Of a stretch of DNA of 64,000 nucleotides, positions 8,988 through 16,708 are shown one piece after another. The number at the start of each line of letters is the position of its first letter. Position 1 is the first letter of the stretch. The stretch spans positions 1-64,000 of the forward strand of contig NZ_BONC01000028.1 of assembly GCF_016862515.1 (NCBI RefSeq). Direction: 5' to 3'. The notes under the pieces were generated by a model. It worked only from the letters and a program-made list of their open reading frames with translations. It had not been told where the DNA came from and ran no database searches. The position numbers and the translations under genes are program-made. This DNA is from Asanoa iriomotensis (GTDB taxonomy: Bacteria; Actinomycetota; Actinomycetes; Mycobacteriales; Micromonosporaceae).

Positions 8988-10055
8988 TCAGGATGGTGCC
9001 GGGCCGCTGGTCGCGCGGACGACGAGCGTCGTCGGCAGCACGACCGAACGGTCGGCGGGATCGGTGGGCGGATCGAGCAGCAGCAGGCCCGAGCGCCGCC
9101 CGCGCTCGGCCGCCGGCTGGTGGACCGTGGTCAGGCCCTCCGTGGTGGCATCCGGGATGTCGTCGAAGCCGACGACCGAGACGTCGTGCCCCGGCCGCAG
9201 GCCGCGGGCCCGCACGGCGTCCAGCACGCCGAGCGCCAGGATGTCGCTCAGCGCCGCGATCGCGGTGGGCCGCGGTGCGCGGTCGAGCAGGTACGCGGCC
9301 GCGGCGGCGCCCTCGGCCCGGCCGTTGCGGGCCACGTTGACGGTGGCGACCGACGACCACGGCACGCCGCCCTCGGCGAGCGCCTCCTGGTAGCCGCGCA
9401 GCCGCTCGCGGTCGGTGTAGTAGGCGACGTCGCCCGGTGACTTGATCGTCACCGGACCGGTCGACTGCGCGACGGTGAAGTATTCGCCCACCACCGCGAG
9501 GCGCCGGTGTCCGAGCGCGACCAGGTGCTCCCCGGCCGCGCGGGTGGCCGCCGCCTCGTCGATGCCGACGAACGACGCCTGCGAGCCCGGCCGCTTCTGG
9601 CCCGCCACCACCGGCAGCCCGCGCGCTTCCAGGGCCGCCAGCGCCGGGTGCCAGTCCGGCAGGCAGTAGACGCAGAACCCGTCGACCACCGCGTCGTTGA
9701 CCGGTGCGACCGCGGCCTCCTCGTCGTCCATGGACAGCGGCAGCAGCAACAGGCCCGTGCGTCCCTGCTCGGCGCTGCTGGCCAGGCCGCGCAGGAACTG
9801 CACCGCGTAGGGGTCGGTGAAGGCGTAGGACAGCTTGGCGGTGAACAGCACCCCGATCGCGCCGGCCCGGCGGCGGCGCAGCGACCGGGCCGTCGGGTCG
9901 GGCCCGGCGTAGCCCAGGCCGGCCGCGGCCGTCAGGATCCGGTCGCGCAGGTCGGCGGAGAGCTGGTCGGGCCGGCTGTAGGCGTTGGAGACCGTGCTGC
10001 GGGACACCCCGACGGCGTCCGCGACGGTCTGCAGTGTGGGTCGCACCGCACCCAC
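8988..10055 (-). CDS. LacI-family transcriptional regulator
   Basis: 355 residues. The helix-turn-helix (TLQTVADAVGVSRSTVSNAYSRPDQLS, residues 7-33) is followed by a periplasmic-binding-protein-like effector domain (GAIGVLF to VVGFDDIPDA). It lies downstream of, and on the same strand as, the alpha-L-rhamnosidase gene, so rhamnoside or rhamnose sensing is the likely role. A perfect 17-bp inverted repeat immediately upstream of its start is the probable auto-operator. The rhamnosidase promoter carries a different LacI-type palindrome (TGAAACGTTTCA), so direct control of that gene by this protein is uncertain. Confidence 0.88.
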   Translation of the reverse strand: MGAVRPTLQTVADAVGVSRSTVSNAYSRPDQLSADLRDRILTAAAGLGYAGPDPTARSLRRRRAGAIGVLFTAKLSYAFTDPYAVQFLRGLASSAEQGRTGLLLLPLSMDDEEAAVAPVNDAVVDGFCVYCLPDWHPALAALEARGLPVVAGQKRPGSQASFVGIDEAAATRAAGEHLVALGHRRLAVVGEYFTVAQSTGPVTIKSPGDVAYYTDRERLRGYQEALAEGGVPWSSVATVNVARNGRAEGAAAAAYLLDRAPRPTAIAALSDILALGVLDAVRARGLRPGHDVSVVGFDDIPDATTEGLTTVHQPAAERGRRSGLLLLDPPTDPADRSVVLPTTLVVRATSGPAPS

Positions 10056-10060
10056 CTCCC

Positions 10061-10099
10061 GTACTGTATCGATCCAGTGCCTCTGGATCGATACAGTAC
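10061..10099. promoter_or_regulatory. Paired LacI-type operator upstream of lacI
   Basis: GTACTGTATCGATCCAG (10061-10077) and its exact reverse complement (10083-10099) flank TGCCT. Each arm contains a LacI-like 12-mer (TGTATCGATCCA at 10065, TGGATCGATACA at 10084) with centres about 19 bp apart, so two dimers could bind. It ends 6 bases before the lacI start; as RNA it is also a hairpin that could end the rhamnosidase transcript. Confidence 0.7.
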
Positions 10100-10123
10100 G
10101 CCGTTCCCGCTGAAACGCAAGTG

Positions 10124-13100
10124 CTATGCGGTGAAGGTGTAAGCCCCCGCGGCCACCTGGAAGACCGCCGCGCCGGACGCGTACCCCATCAGCACCGCCT
10201 GGGGTGGCGCGGTGACCGCGGCGGCCGACGGCGCCGGCACGCGGACGGTGGCCGTGCTGTTCGCCGGGACCTCGACCCGCAGGGTCAGCGTGCCGCCGGC
10301 GACGGACCAGTCCGACAGCGCCCGCCCGTACGGGGTCTGTAGGTCCGCCCGGCCCGAGGTGAGCCCGCCGCCGGGCCGCGGAGCGATCACCAGCCGGCGG
10401 TAGCCCGGGTCCCGCGGGTCCGGACCGACCCCGCCGACCGAGCGGTAGAGGAAATCGCCGACCGAGCCGAGTCCATAGTGGTTGAACGAGTTCATCCCCG
10501 GGTCCTGGAACGACCCGTCAGTGCGGATGCCGTCCCAGCGCTCCCAGATCGTCGTGCCGCCGCGGGCGCTCATGTAGCCCCAGCCGGGATAGTCCGGCTG
10601 CAGCAGCACCTGATAGGCGGTCGCGAGGTGCCCGTTGTCCGCGAGCACCGGCAGCAGGTTCTCCACGCCGAGGAAGCCGACCGACAGGTGGCCCGAGCGT
10701 GAGGCGACCTTGGCCGCCAGCTTGTCCGCGACCGCCTGCACGCGGGCCGCCGGCACGAGACCGAACGAAAGCGCCAACACGTAGCCCGTCTGCGTGTTGC
10801 CCGAGACCGTCCCGTCGGCCGCGACGAAGCGGTTCGTGAAGGCCGTCGCCACCTGGTCGGCGAGGGCGCCGTAGGAGGCGGCCTCCGCGGTCCGCCCGGT
10901 GGCCGCGGCCATCCGGGACACCAGGCGCGCCGTGTAACCGAAGTAGGCGGTCGAGATCAGGTCGTTGGCCGTGTTGTCGCCGACGTTGAGCCAGTCGCCG
11001 TAGGTCCACTGGTTGCGGATCAGGTCAGCGCCCGACGTGGACCGCGAATAGTCGACCCACCGCCGCATCGCCTCGAAGTTCTCGTCGACGATCCGCACGT
11101 CGCCGTACCGCTGCCAGACGGTGTACGGCACGATCACGCCCGCGTCGCCCCAGCCGGCGGTGCCCGCGCCGCAGCAGACCGCCGGCGCCACGTCGGTGAA
11201 CGCGCCGTCGGCGCGCTGCGCGTCGGTCAGGTCGTCGGTGAACTTGTCCAGCAGCCCGTGCACGTTCATGTTGAAGGTCGACGTGCCCACGAACGCCGCG
11301 ATGTCGCCGGTCCAGCCCAACCGTTCGTCCCGCTGCGGGCAGTCGGTGGGAATGGTCAGCATGTTCGACCGTTGTCCCCAGATGATGTTTCGCTGAATCT
11401 GGTTGACCAACGCGTTCGAGGTCGTGAACGACCCGCTCGCCGCGCCGTTGGTCCAGGCCGCGAGCCCGGTCACGGTCGACAGCGACGGCGTGCCGGGGAA
11501 GCCGGTGAGCTCGACGTAGCGGTAGCCGTGCACGGTGAACCTCGGCTCGTAGACCTCGTCCGCGCCGGTCCCGGCCAGCGTGAACCGGTCCGTGGCCCGG
11601 GCCGCCCGCAGGTTCGCCGTGTAGACGGTGCCGTCCGGGTTGAGCACCTCGGCGTGCCGCATCGTCACCGTCGTGCCCGCCGGCCCGCGCACCCGCAAAC
11701 GGTTCCACCCGGCGAAGTTCTGCCCGAGGTCGACCACCCAGACACCCGGCTGCGGCTGGGTCACCGCCATCGCCGGCACGGTCGCCTGCACCGCCACCCC
11801 CGGGTCCACGGCGGCGACCAGGTTCGGCTTCGCACCACTTCGGACGGTCGCCGCCGCCCAGCCGGAGTCGTCGAAGCCGGGCTGGTCCCAGCCGGCCCGC
11901 GCACCCCGGGCGTCGTACTCCTCACCGTGGTAGATGTCGTCGAACCGGATCGGGCTCGGCGAGGTCCTCCAGGACCCGTCGGTGCGCACGGTCGTCGTCG
12001 TGCCGTCGGTGTGCCGCACGACCAGGTCGGCCGAGTACCACGGCTGTGTCCCGTACCGCTGGTTGCCGCCCATCCCCAACGACCCGGAGTACCAGCCGTT
12101 GCCGAGGTAGGCACCGATCGCGTTGTCGCCCTGCCGCACCTGGGCGGTCACGTCGAGCATCCGGTACTGCACCCGCCGGTTGTAGTCCGTCCACCCTGGA
12201 GCGAGCGCCTCACCGCCGACCTTGGCGCCGTTGATCCGCGTCTCGTGCAAACCCAGTGCCGTGACCATCAACCGCGCGCTCGCCACCGGTTTGGTGAGAG
12301 CGAAACCTTTCCGCAGGTACGGCGCACCGCGCACGACCGACACCTGGCTCCCCCACGGCCCGGCACCGTAGCCGGCGATCGCTCGCGCGGCCGGCCAGGC
12401 ACCGTCGGCGAACCCGGGGTTCTGCCACCCCGCGGGCGCGGTCTGGCTCGCCTTCCACGCGGCGTCGGTGACGACCCGGGTGGTCCCTGCCGCGCCGACC
12501 ACCTCGAGCGCCGCGATCATGCCGGCCGGCGACACCGTCGTGTTCTCGGTCGACACGGCGATCGTGTTGCTGCCGGCCTGCACGCGCCCGGTCACATCGA
12601 CGACGGCCGCCGTCTTCCACGACTCGTACACCCGCGGCGACGTGCTCACCTGCGTGCCGTTGACCCAGACGTCGGCGGTGTCGTCACCGGTGACGGTCAG
12701 CGTCGCCCGGCTGACCGCACCCGCCGGCAGGGTGAACGTCCGCCGCAGGTAGCGGGTGGCGATCGGCGCGCTCGCGCCGGGATCGCCCTCCGGGTACCAG
12801 ATCCAGGTCGCGCCGGCCAGCGCCGGCACCGCCGCGCTGGACCCGACGAAGGCCGCCTGCCAGTTGGTGGCCGGGTTGTACTGCCCGGTCTCGAACCAAC
12901 TCACCGGACCCCACGCACCCCGCCGGCCCTGGGTGTCCCAGACCCGCGCGCGCCACCAGTAGCGGGTCCGCGACGCCAGCGCCGCCCCGCCGTAGGCGGC
13001 GTCGACCGAGCGTCCGGAGACCACCCGGCCGCTGTCCCAGACGTCACCGGTGCCGCCCTGCGCGCCGGCCTCGGTGGTCGAAACGATCAATTGGTAAGCG

Positions 13101-13837
13101 CTTTGCATCAGTTCGCTGTTCGCCGGACCGCCGGCTTTCCAGCCGAACCGGGGCCGGGCGGCGTCGATGCCGATCGGCGTGACCCGGCGCTCGGTGGTCG
13201 GCGCGGTGACCGCCAGCGGCGAGACCGCCGCGACGTCGGGCCCGGTGACACCGCTGCCCCACGGCCCGGTGCCGTAGCCGGCCGCGACCTGGGCGGCCGG
13301 CCAGGCCGCGTCGCTGGTCGCGGGCTCGGTCCAGTCCGGGCCGACGTTGTTCGCGGCCTTCCAGGCGCCGTCCGTGACCAACTCGACGGTGCCGCCGGCG
13401 GTGACGACCCGCAGCCGGCCGAGGACACCGGCCGGCCCGGCGGCGGTGTTGCGCGCGGCGACGGCCAGGGTGTTGGCCGCACCGGGTCGCAGCGCGCCGG
13501 CGAGGTCCACGTAGAGCGCCTGCCGCCACGAGTCGACGACGTTGGCGGAGCTGGCCAGCGGTACGCCGTTGAGCCAGACGTCGACGCTGTCGTCGCCGGT
13601 GACGACGAGCTGGGCCTCACTGACCACACCGGACGGTGCGGTGAACGTGCGGCGCAGGTAGCGGGTCGCGGCCGGCACGCTCACGGTCGCGTTGCCCTCC
13701 GGGTACCAGATCCAGTTGGCGCCGGCCAGGTTGACCGGCGCGGCGTGGGCGGGCGCGCCGCCGCCGACCAGGAGGGCGGCGACGCAGGCGAGTGTGGTGG
13801 CCGCGCCGGCGAGACGGCGCGAGGTGGTGGCTGGCAT
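10124..13837 (-). CDS. Secreted alpha-L-rhamnosidase (GH78) with duplicated N-terminal domain
   Basis: 1237-residue extracellular inverting glycosidase that releases L-rhamnose from glycans or flavonoid glycosides. Signal peptide 1-32 (cleavage after AHA). Residues about 40-200 and 340-500 are two copies of a lectin-like module, each starting WIWYPEG and ending AGYGxGPWGS. Between them is the Fn3-like rhamnosidase N domain (RVTPIGIDAARPRFGW), and a second beta domain follows the repeat. The (alpha/alpha)6 catalytic domain has the proposed acid E838 in DERLGWTGD and base E1099 in WERWDG; a C-terminal beta domain closes it. The ribosome-binding site is GGAGG before ATG 13837. Confidence 0.92.
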   Translation of the reverse strand: MPATTSRRLAGAATTLACVAALLVGGGAPAHAAPVNLAGANWIWYPEGNATVSVPAATRYLRRTFTAPSGVVSEAQLVVTGDDSVDVWLNGVPLASSANVVDSWRQALYVDLAGALRPGAANTLAVAARNTAAGPAGVLGRLRVVTAGGTVELVTDGAWKAANNVGPDWTEPATSDAAWPAAQVAAGYGTGPWGSGVTGPDVAAVSPLAVTAPTTERRVTPIGIDAARPRFGWKAGGPANSELMQSAYQLIVSTTEAGAQGGTGDVWDSGRVVSGRSVDAAYGGAALASRTRYWWRARVWDTQGRRGAWGPVSWFETGQYNPATNWQAAFVGSSAAVPALAGATWIWYPEGDPGASAPIATRYLRRTFTLPAGAVSRATLTVTGDDTADVWVNGTQVSTSPRVYESWKTAAVVDVTGRVQAGSNTIAVSTENTTVSPAGMIAALEVVGAAGTTRVVTDAAWKASQTAPAGWQNPGFADGAWPAARAIAGYGAGPWGSQVSVVRGAPYLRKGFALTKPVASARLMVTALGLHETRINGAKVGGEALAPGWTDYNRRVQYRMLDVTAQVRQGDNAIGAYLGNGWYSGSLGMGGNQRYGTQPWYSADLVVRHTDGTTTTVRTDGSWRTSPSPIRFDDIYHGEEYDARGARAGWDQPGFDDSGWAAATVRSGAKPNLVAAVDPGVAVQATVPAMAVTQPQPGVWVVDLGQNFAGWNRLRVRGPAGTTVTMRHAEVLNPDGTVYTANLRAARATDRFTLAGTGADEVYEPRFTVHGYRYVELTGFPGTPSLSTVTGLAAWTNGAASGSFTTSNALVNQIQRNIIWGQRSNMLTIPTDCPQRDERLGWTGDIAAFVGTSTFNMNVHGLLDKFTDDLTDAQRADGAFTDVAPAVCCGAGTAGWGDAGVIVPYTVWQRYGDVRIVDENFEAMRRWVDYSRSTSGADLIRNQWTYGDWLNVGDNTANDLISTAYFGYTARLVSRMAAATGRTAEAASYGALADQVATAFTNRFVAADGTVSGNTQTGYVLALSFGLVPAARVQAVADKLAAKVASRSGHLSVGFLGVENLLPVLADNGHLATAYQVLLQPDYPGWGYMSARGGTTIWERWDGIRTDGSFQDPGMNSFNHYGLGSVGDFLYRSVGGVGPDPRDPGYRRLVIAPRPGGGLTSGRADLQTPYGRALSDWSVAGGTLTLRVEVPANSTATVRVPAPSAAAVTAPPQAVLMGYASGAAVFQVAAGAYTFTA

Positions 13838-13883
13838 GGGTTCGCCTCCAAGCGATCCGGGGACGGGCGGATCGGCGCGGCAG

Positions 13884-13895
13884 TGAAACGTTTCA
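13884..13895. promoter_or_regulatory. LacI-type operator of the rhamnosidase
   Basis: Perfect palindrome TGAAACGTTTCA, 47 bases upstream of the rhamnosidase start. This is a common operator form for actinobacterial LacI proteins and differs from the palindrome at the downstream lacI gene. Confidence 0.6.
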
Positions 13896-14059
13896 TCGCC
13901 ACCGCAACCGCCATGCTACGCCACGCAGAGATGCTTATCCATATGTCGGGTGGAGTCGGGATCCGGTCAACGCGCTGTCACCAGGAGCACGAAATGCGTT
14001 ACGGTCCGCCAACTCAGCCCGGCCGCACGGGTCGGGCAGACACGGGGGAAGGACACGAA

Positions 14060-15136
14060 TTGAGGGCTAAGCGAGTTCTTGCGGCACTGGCGGTCGCCGC
14101 GCTGGCGTCCACGTTGGTCGCCGCACCGGCGCACGCGGGCGGTCAGGGCGAGCCACTGCTCGGCGACGTCAACGGCGACGGCCGCACCGACCGCGCCACC
14201 CTGGTCGAGCTGCCGAGCCAGGAGTGCGGCGTCGACGTCGAACTGGGCCAGGCCGGCGGCGGCTTCGGCTCCGCGACCCGCTACACCTGGCCGAACCCGG
14301 CCGAGGTCAACTACTGCCCCGACATGGGCGTGATCCTCGACCTCGGCGGTGACGGCACGTCGGAGCTGCTGCTCGCGTACTTCTGGGGCCGGCCGCCCGG
14401 CGTCGACACCGACCTGATCGTGCTCGAGGACTTCACACCTGCCGGCGGCTTCGACGCGATCTTCCAGCCGAGCTTCATCGGCCTGGAGAACTTCAACACC
14501 GACAACCTGGTCGACGTGTACGAGTGGACCGACCAGGGCAGCGGCCTGCTCACGTGGCTGAACACGCCATCCGGGCAGCTCGTCCCAGGCCCGGTGCACC
14601 AGCAGGCGCTCGACTTCGGCTTCGAGTTCGCCGACTTCGACCGTAACGGCGCCGCCGACCTGGTCATCGGCTACACCGGTGCCTACCCGCAGACGCCGGA
14701 CACCGCCGCTGTCGTCATCCTCGACGACGGCGAGCGGGTCACGCTGCGCGACGACGGAAGCTACTACGACGTCGACGCGCTCGACGCCAACGGCGACGGC
14801 AAGCTCGACGTGCGACTGGACAACCTCGACACGGGCGAGGTCGTCCACTTCATCGGCAACGGCCGCGGCGCGTTCACCGAGGCGCCCAAGGCGGTCGACG
14901 ACACCGTCCAGGTGCGACACCTCGAACAGAAGACCATCAGCGTGCTCGTCAACGACGCCGCCACCACGGCGGCCACGCTGCAGATCGTCACGCCACCCAC
15001 GTACGGCACGATCGTGCGCACCACCAGCAAGGGCTTCGTCTACCGGAACACCACGAAGCACCACGACAGCTTCGTCTACCGGCTGACCGTCGACGGCAAG
15101 ACCGACACCGCGACCGCCACTCTGCGGGTCGTCTAG
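14060..15136 (+). CDS. Secreted FG-GAP/VCBS-type protein with C-terminal Ig-like domain
   Basis: 358 residues. Signal peptide 1-26 (RAKRVLAALAVAALA, cleavage after AHA). Three Ca-binding-like repeats typical of FG-GAP/VCBS propellers are seen: DVNGDGRTD, DFDRNGAADL, DANGDGKLD. The last 90 residues (AVDDTVQVRHLEQKTISVLVNDA, ending TATLRVV) are a bacterial Ig-like (Big_9-type) domain. Probably a surface or extracellular adhesion or binding module; no catalytic motif. TTG 14060 follows GGGGGAAGGA and gives a normal signal peptide; an in-frame ATG at 13994 with AGGAG would add 22 residues before it. The stop interlocks with the convergent MFS stop (CTAG). Confidence 0.72.
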   Translation: MRAKRVLAALAVAALASTLVAAPAHAGGQGEPLLGDVNGDGRTDRATLVELPSQECGVDVELGQAGGGFGSATRYTWPNPAEVNYCPDMGVILDLGGDGTSELLLAYFWGRPPGVDTDLIVLEDFTPAGGFDAIFQPSFIGLENFNTDNLVDVYEWTDQGSGLLTWLNTPSGQLVPGPVHQQALDFGFEFADFDRNGAADLVIGYTGAYPQTPDTAAVVILDDGERVTLRDDGSYYDVDALDANGDGKLDVRLDNLDTGEVVHFIGNGRGAFTEAPKAVDDTVQVRHLEQKTISVLVNDAATTAATLQIVTPPTYGTIVRTTSKGFVYRNTTKHHDSFVYRLTVDGKTDTATATLRVV

Positions 15137-16599
15137 TCCCTTGCGGCCGCGCCCATGCGGTCGGCGTTGCGCAGCGCCGACCGCTGGGCGCGGTGCGAGG
15201 TCGTGACCAGGCCGATGACCAGGTTGGCCAGGCCGATCGCGCCGATCACCGCCCAGCTGACGTGGTACGCCGACATGAACGCCGGTGTCTGCGCCACCTC
15301 GGTCACGTACGCCGCGATGATCGATCCGATGATCGCGACGCCGAGCGTCTGGCCGAGCTGGCGCATCGTGGAGGTGATGCCGGCGGCCACGCCGGCCTGC
15401 CGGTTCGGCATGCCGGAGACGGCCGTGTTGGTGATCGCCGCGTTGATCCAGCCGAGGCCGAAGCCGATCAGGCTGTAGACGACGAACAGCCGCGAGTACG
15501 GCGGGTCGTCGTGCGGGATCACGGTGATCAGCCCGGCCAGCAGCACCGAGAGACCACCCATGGTCAGCGAGGGCCGGGGACCGTAGCGGCCCACGACCCG
15601 GCCGGATATCGGGCCGACCACCGCCATCAGCGCCGCCATCGGCAGGATGGCCAGGCCCGCCTCCAGCGGCGAGAAGTCCAGTGCGTCCTGCAGGTACAGC
15701 GTGTTGAGCAGCAGGAATCCGCCCTGCGCGGTGAACGCCAGCAGCGCGATCGCCGCCGCGCCGCTGAACGGCGGCGACCGGAAGAACCGCAGGTCGATCA
15801 GCGGGTCCCGGTGGTGGAACTCCCACCACACCAACCCCACCAGCGCACCGACCGCGATCGCGAAACAGGACATGATCTCGGTCGAGCCCCAGCCGCGCAT
15901 CGGCGCCTCGATGATCCCGAACGTCAACGAACCCACGCCGGTGATCAGCAGGACCTGCCCGAGCGGGTCGAAGCGCCGGCGCCCGGCGGCCATCGACTCG
16001 CGGATGTAGCGGCCGGCGAGCACCAGCGCGGCGGCGGCGATGGGCACGTTGATGAAGAAGATCGCCCGCCAGCTGAACGCCTGCACCAGCAGCCCGCCCA
16101 GCACCGGTCCGGCGGCGATGCTGACGCCGACCACACCACCCCAGACGCCGATCGCCCGCGCCCGTGCGCGCGGCTCGGTGAACGTGTTGCTGATGATGGA
16201 CAGCGCGACCGGGTTGAGCATGCTGCCGCCCACCGCCTGCAGCACCCGGAACGCGATCAGCCAACCCAGCGACGGCGCGAGACCGCACAGCAGCGACCCG
16301 GTGCCGAAGATGGCCAACCCCACCTGGAACACGCGTCTTCGGCCGATCCGGTCCGCGGTGGACGCGGACAGGATCAGGAACGAGGCCAGCACCAGGGTGT
16401 ACGCGTCGATCGTCCACTGGGCGCCCTGGATCGACGCGTGCAGGTCGCGCTGGATGGACGGCAGCGCCACGTTGAGCGCGCTGGTGTCCAGGCCGACGAT
16501 GAAGATGCTGCAGCAGCAGATCAGCAGCACCAGCAGCGAGCGACCGCGCAACCGCGCCACACCGCCCACCGTGCTCTGCTGCTGTGTCGCCGCACCCAT
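15133..16599 (-). CDS. DHA2-family MFS drug efflux transporter
   Basis: 488 residues with 14 predicted membrane helices, the DHA2 (EmrB/QacA) proton antiporter type. STADRIGRRRVF is the loop 2-3 motif A, WGGVVGVSIAAGPVLGGLL is the antiporter motif C in helix 5, and WRAIFFINVP is highly typical. It probably exports toxic organic compounds; substrate unknown. Start ATG 16599 places a short cytoplasmic N-terminus before helix 1. It is divergent from a membrane-bound STAND protein with 109 bases between; no regulator of TetR/MarR type is adjacent. Confidence 0.9.
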   Translation of the reverse strand: MGAATQQQSTVGGVARLRGRSLLVLLICCCSIFIVGLDTSALNVALPSIQRDLHASIQGAQWTIDAYTLVLASFLILSASTADRIGRRRVFQVGLAIFGTGSLLCGLAPSLGWLIAFRVLQAVGGSMLNPVALSIISNTFTEPRARARAIGVWGGVVGVSIAAGPVLGGLLVQAFSWRAIFFINVPIAAAALVLAGRYIRESMAAGRRRFDPLGQVLLITGVGSLTFGIIEAPMRGWGSTEIMSCFAIAVGALVGLVWWEFHHRDPLIDLRFFRSPPFSGAAAIALLAFTAQGGFLLLNTLYLQDALDFSPLEAGLAILPMAALMAVVGPISGRVVGRYGPRPSLTMGGLSVLLAGLITVIPHDDPPYSRLFVVYSLIGFGLGWINAAITNTAVSGMPNRQAGVAAGITSTMRQLGQTLGVAIIGSIIAAYVTEVAQTPAFMSAYHVSWAVIGAIGLANLVIGLVTTSHRAQRSALRNADRMGAAARD

Positions 16600-16708
16600 G
16601 CCGTAAGGCGTGCCCCTCGGAGATCGACGTCCTACCTCGCGTGTACCCACCCTGGCGCGAGCGACGCGCGCGCGGCCATACTGCCCCTGGTCGATCTCGG
16701 GGGTGCAG

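Noticed and set aside
11258-14059. Long plus-strand frame running into the FG-GAP protein gene
   Set aside because: Antisense to the rhamnosidase and without domain similarity; the gene starts at 14060 (or 13994).
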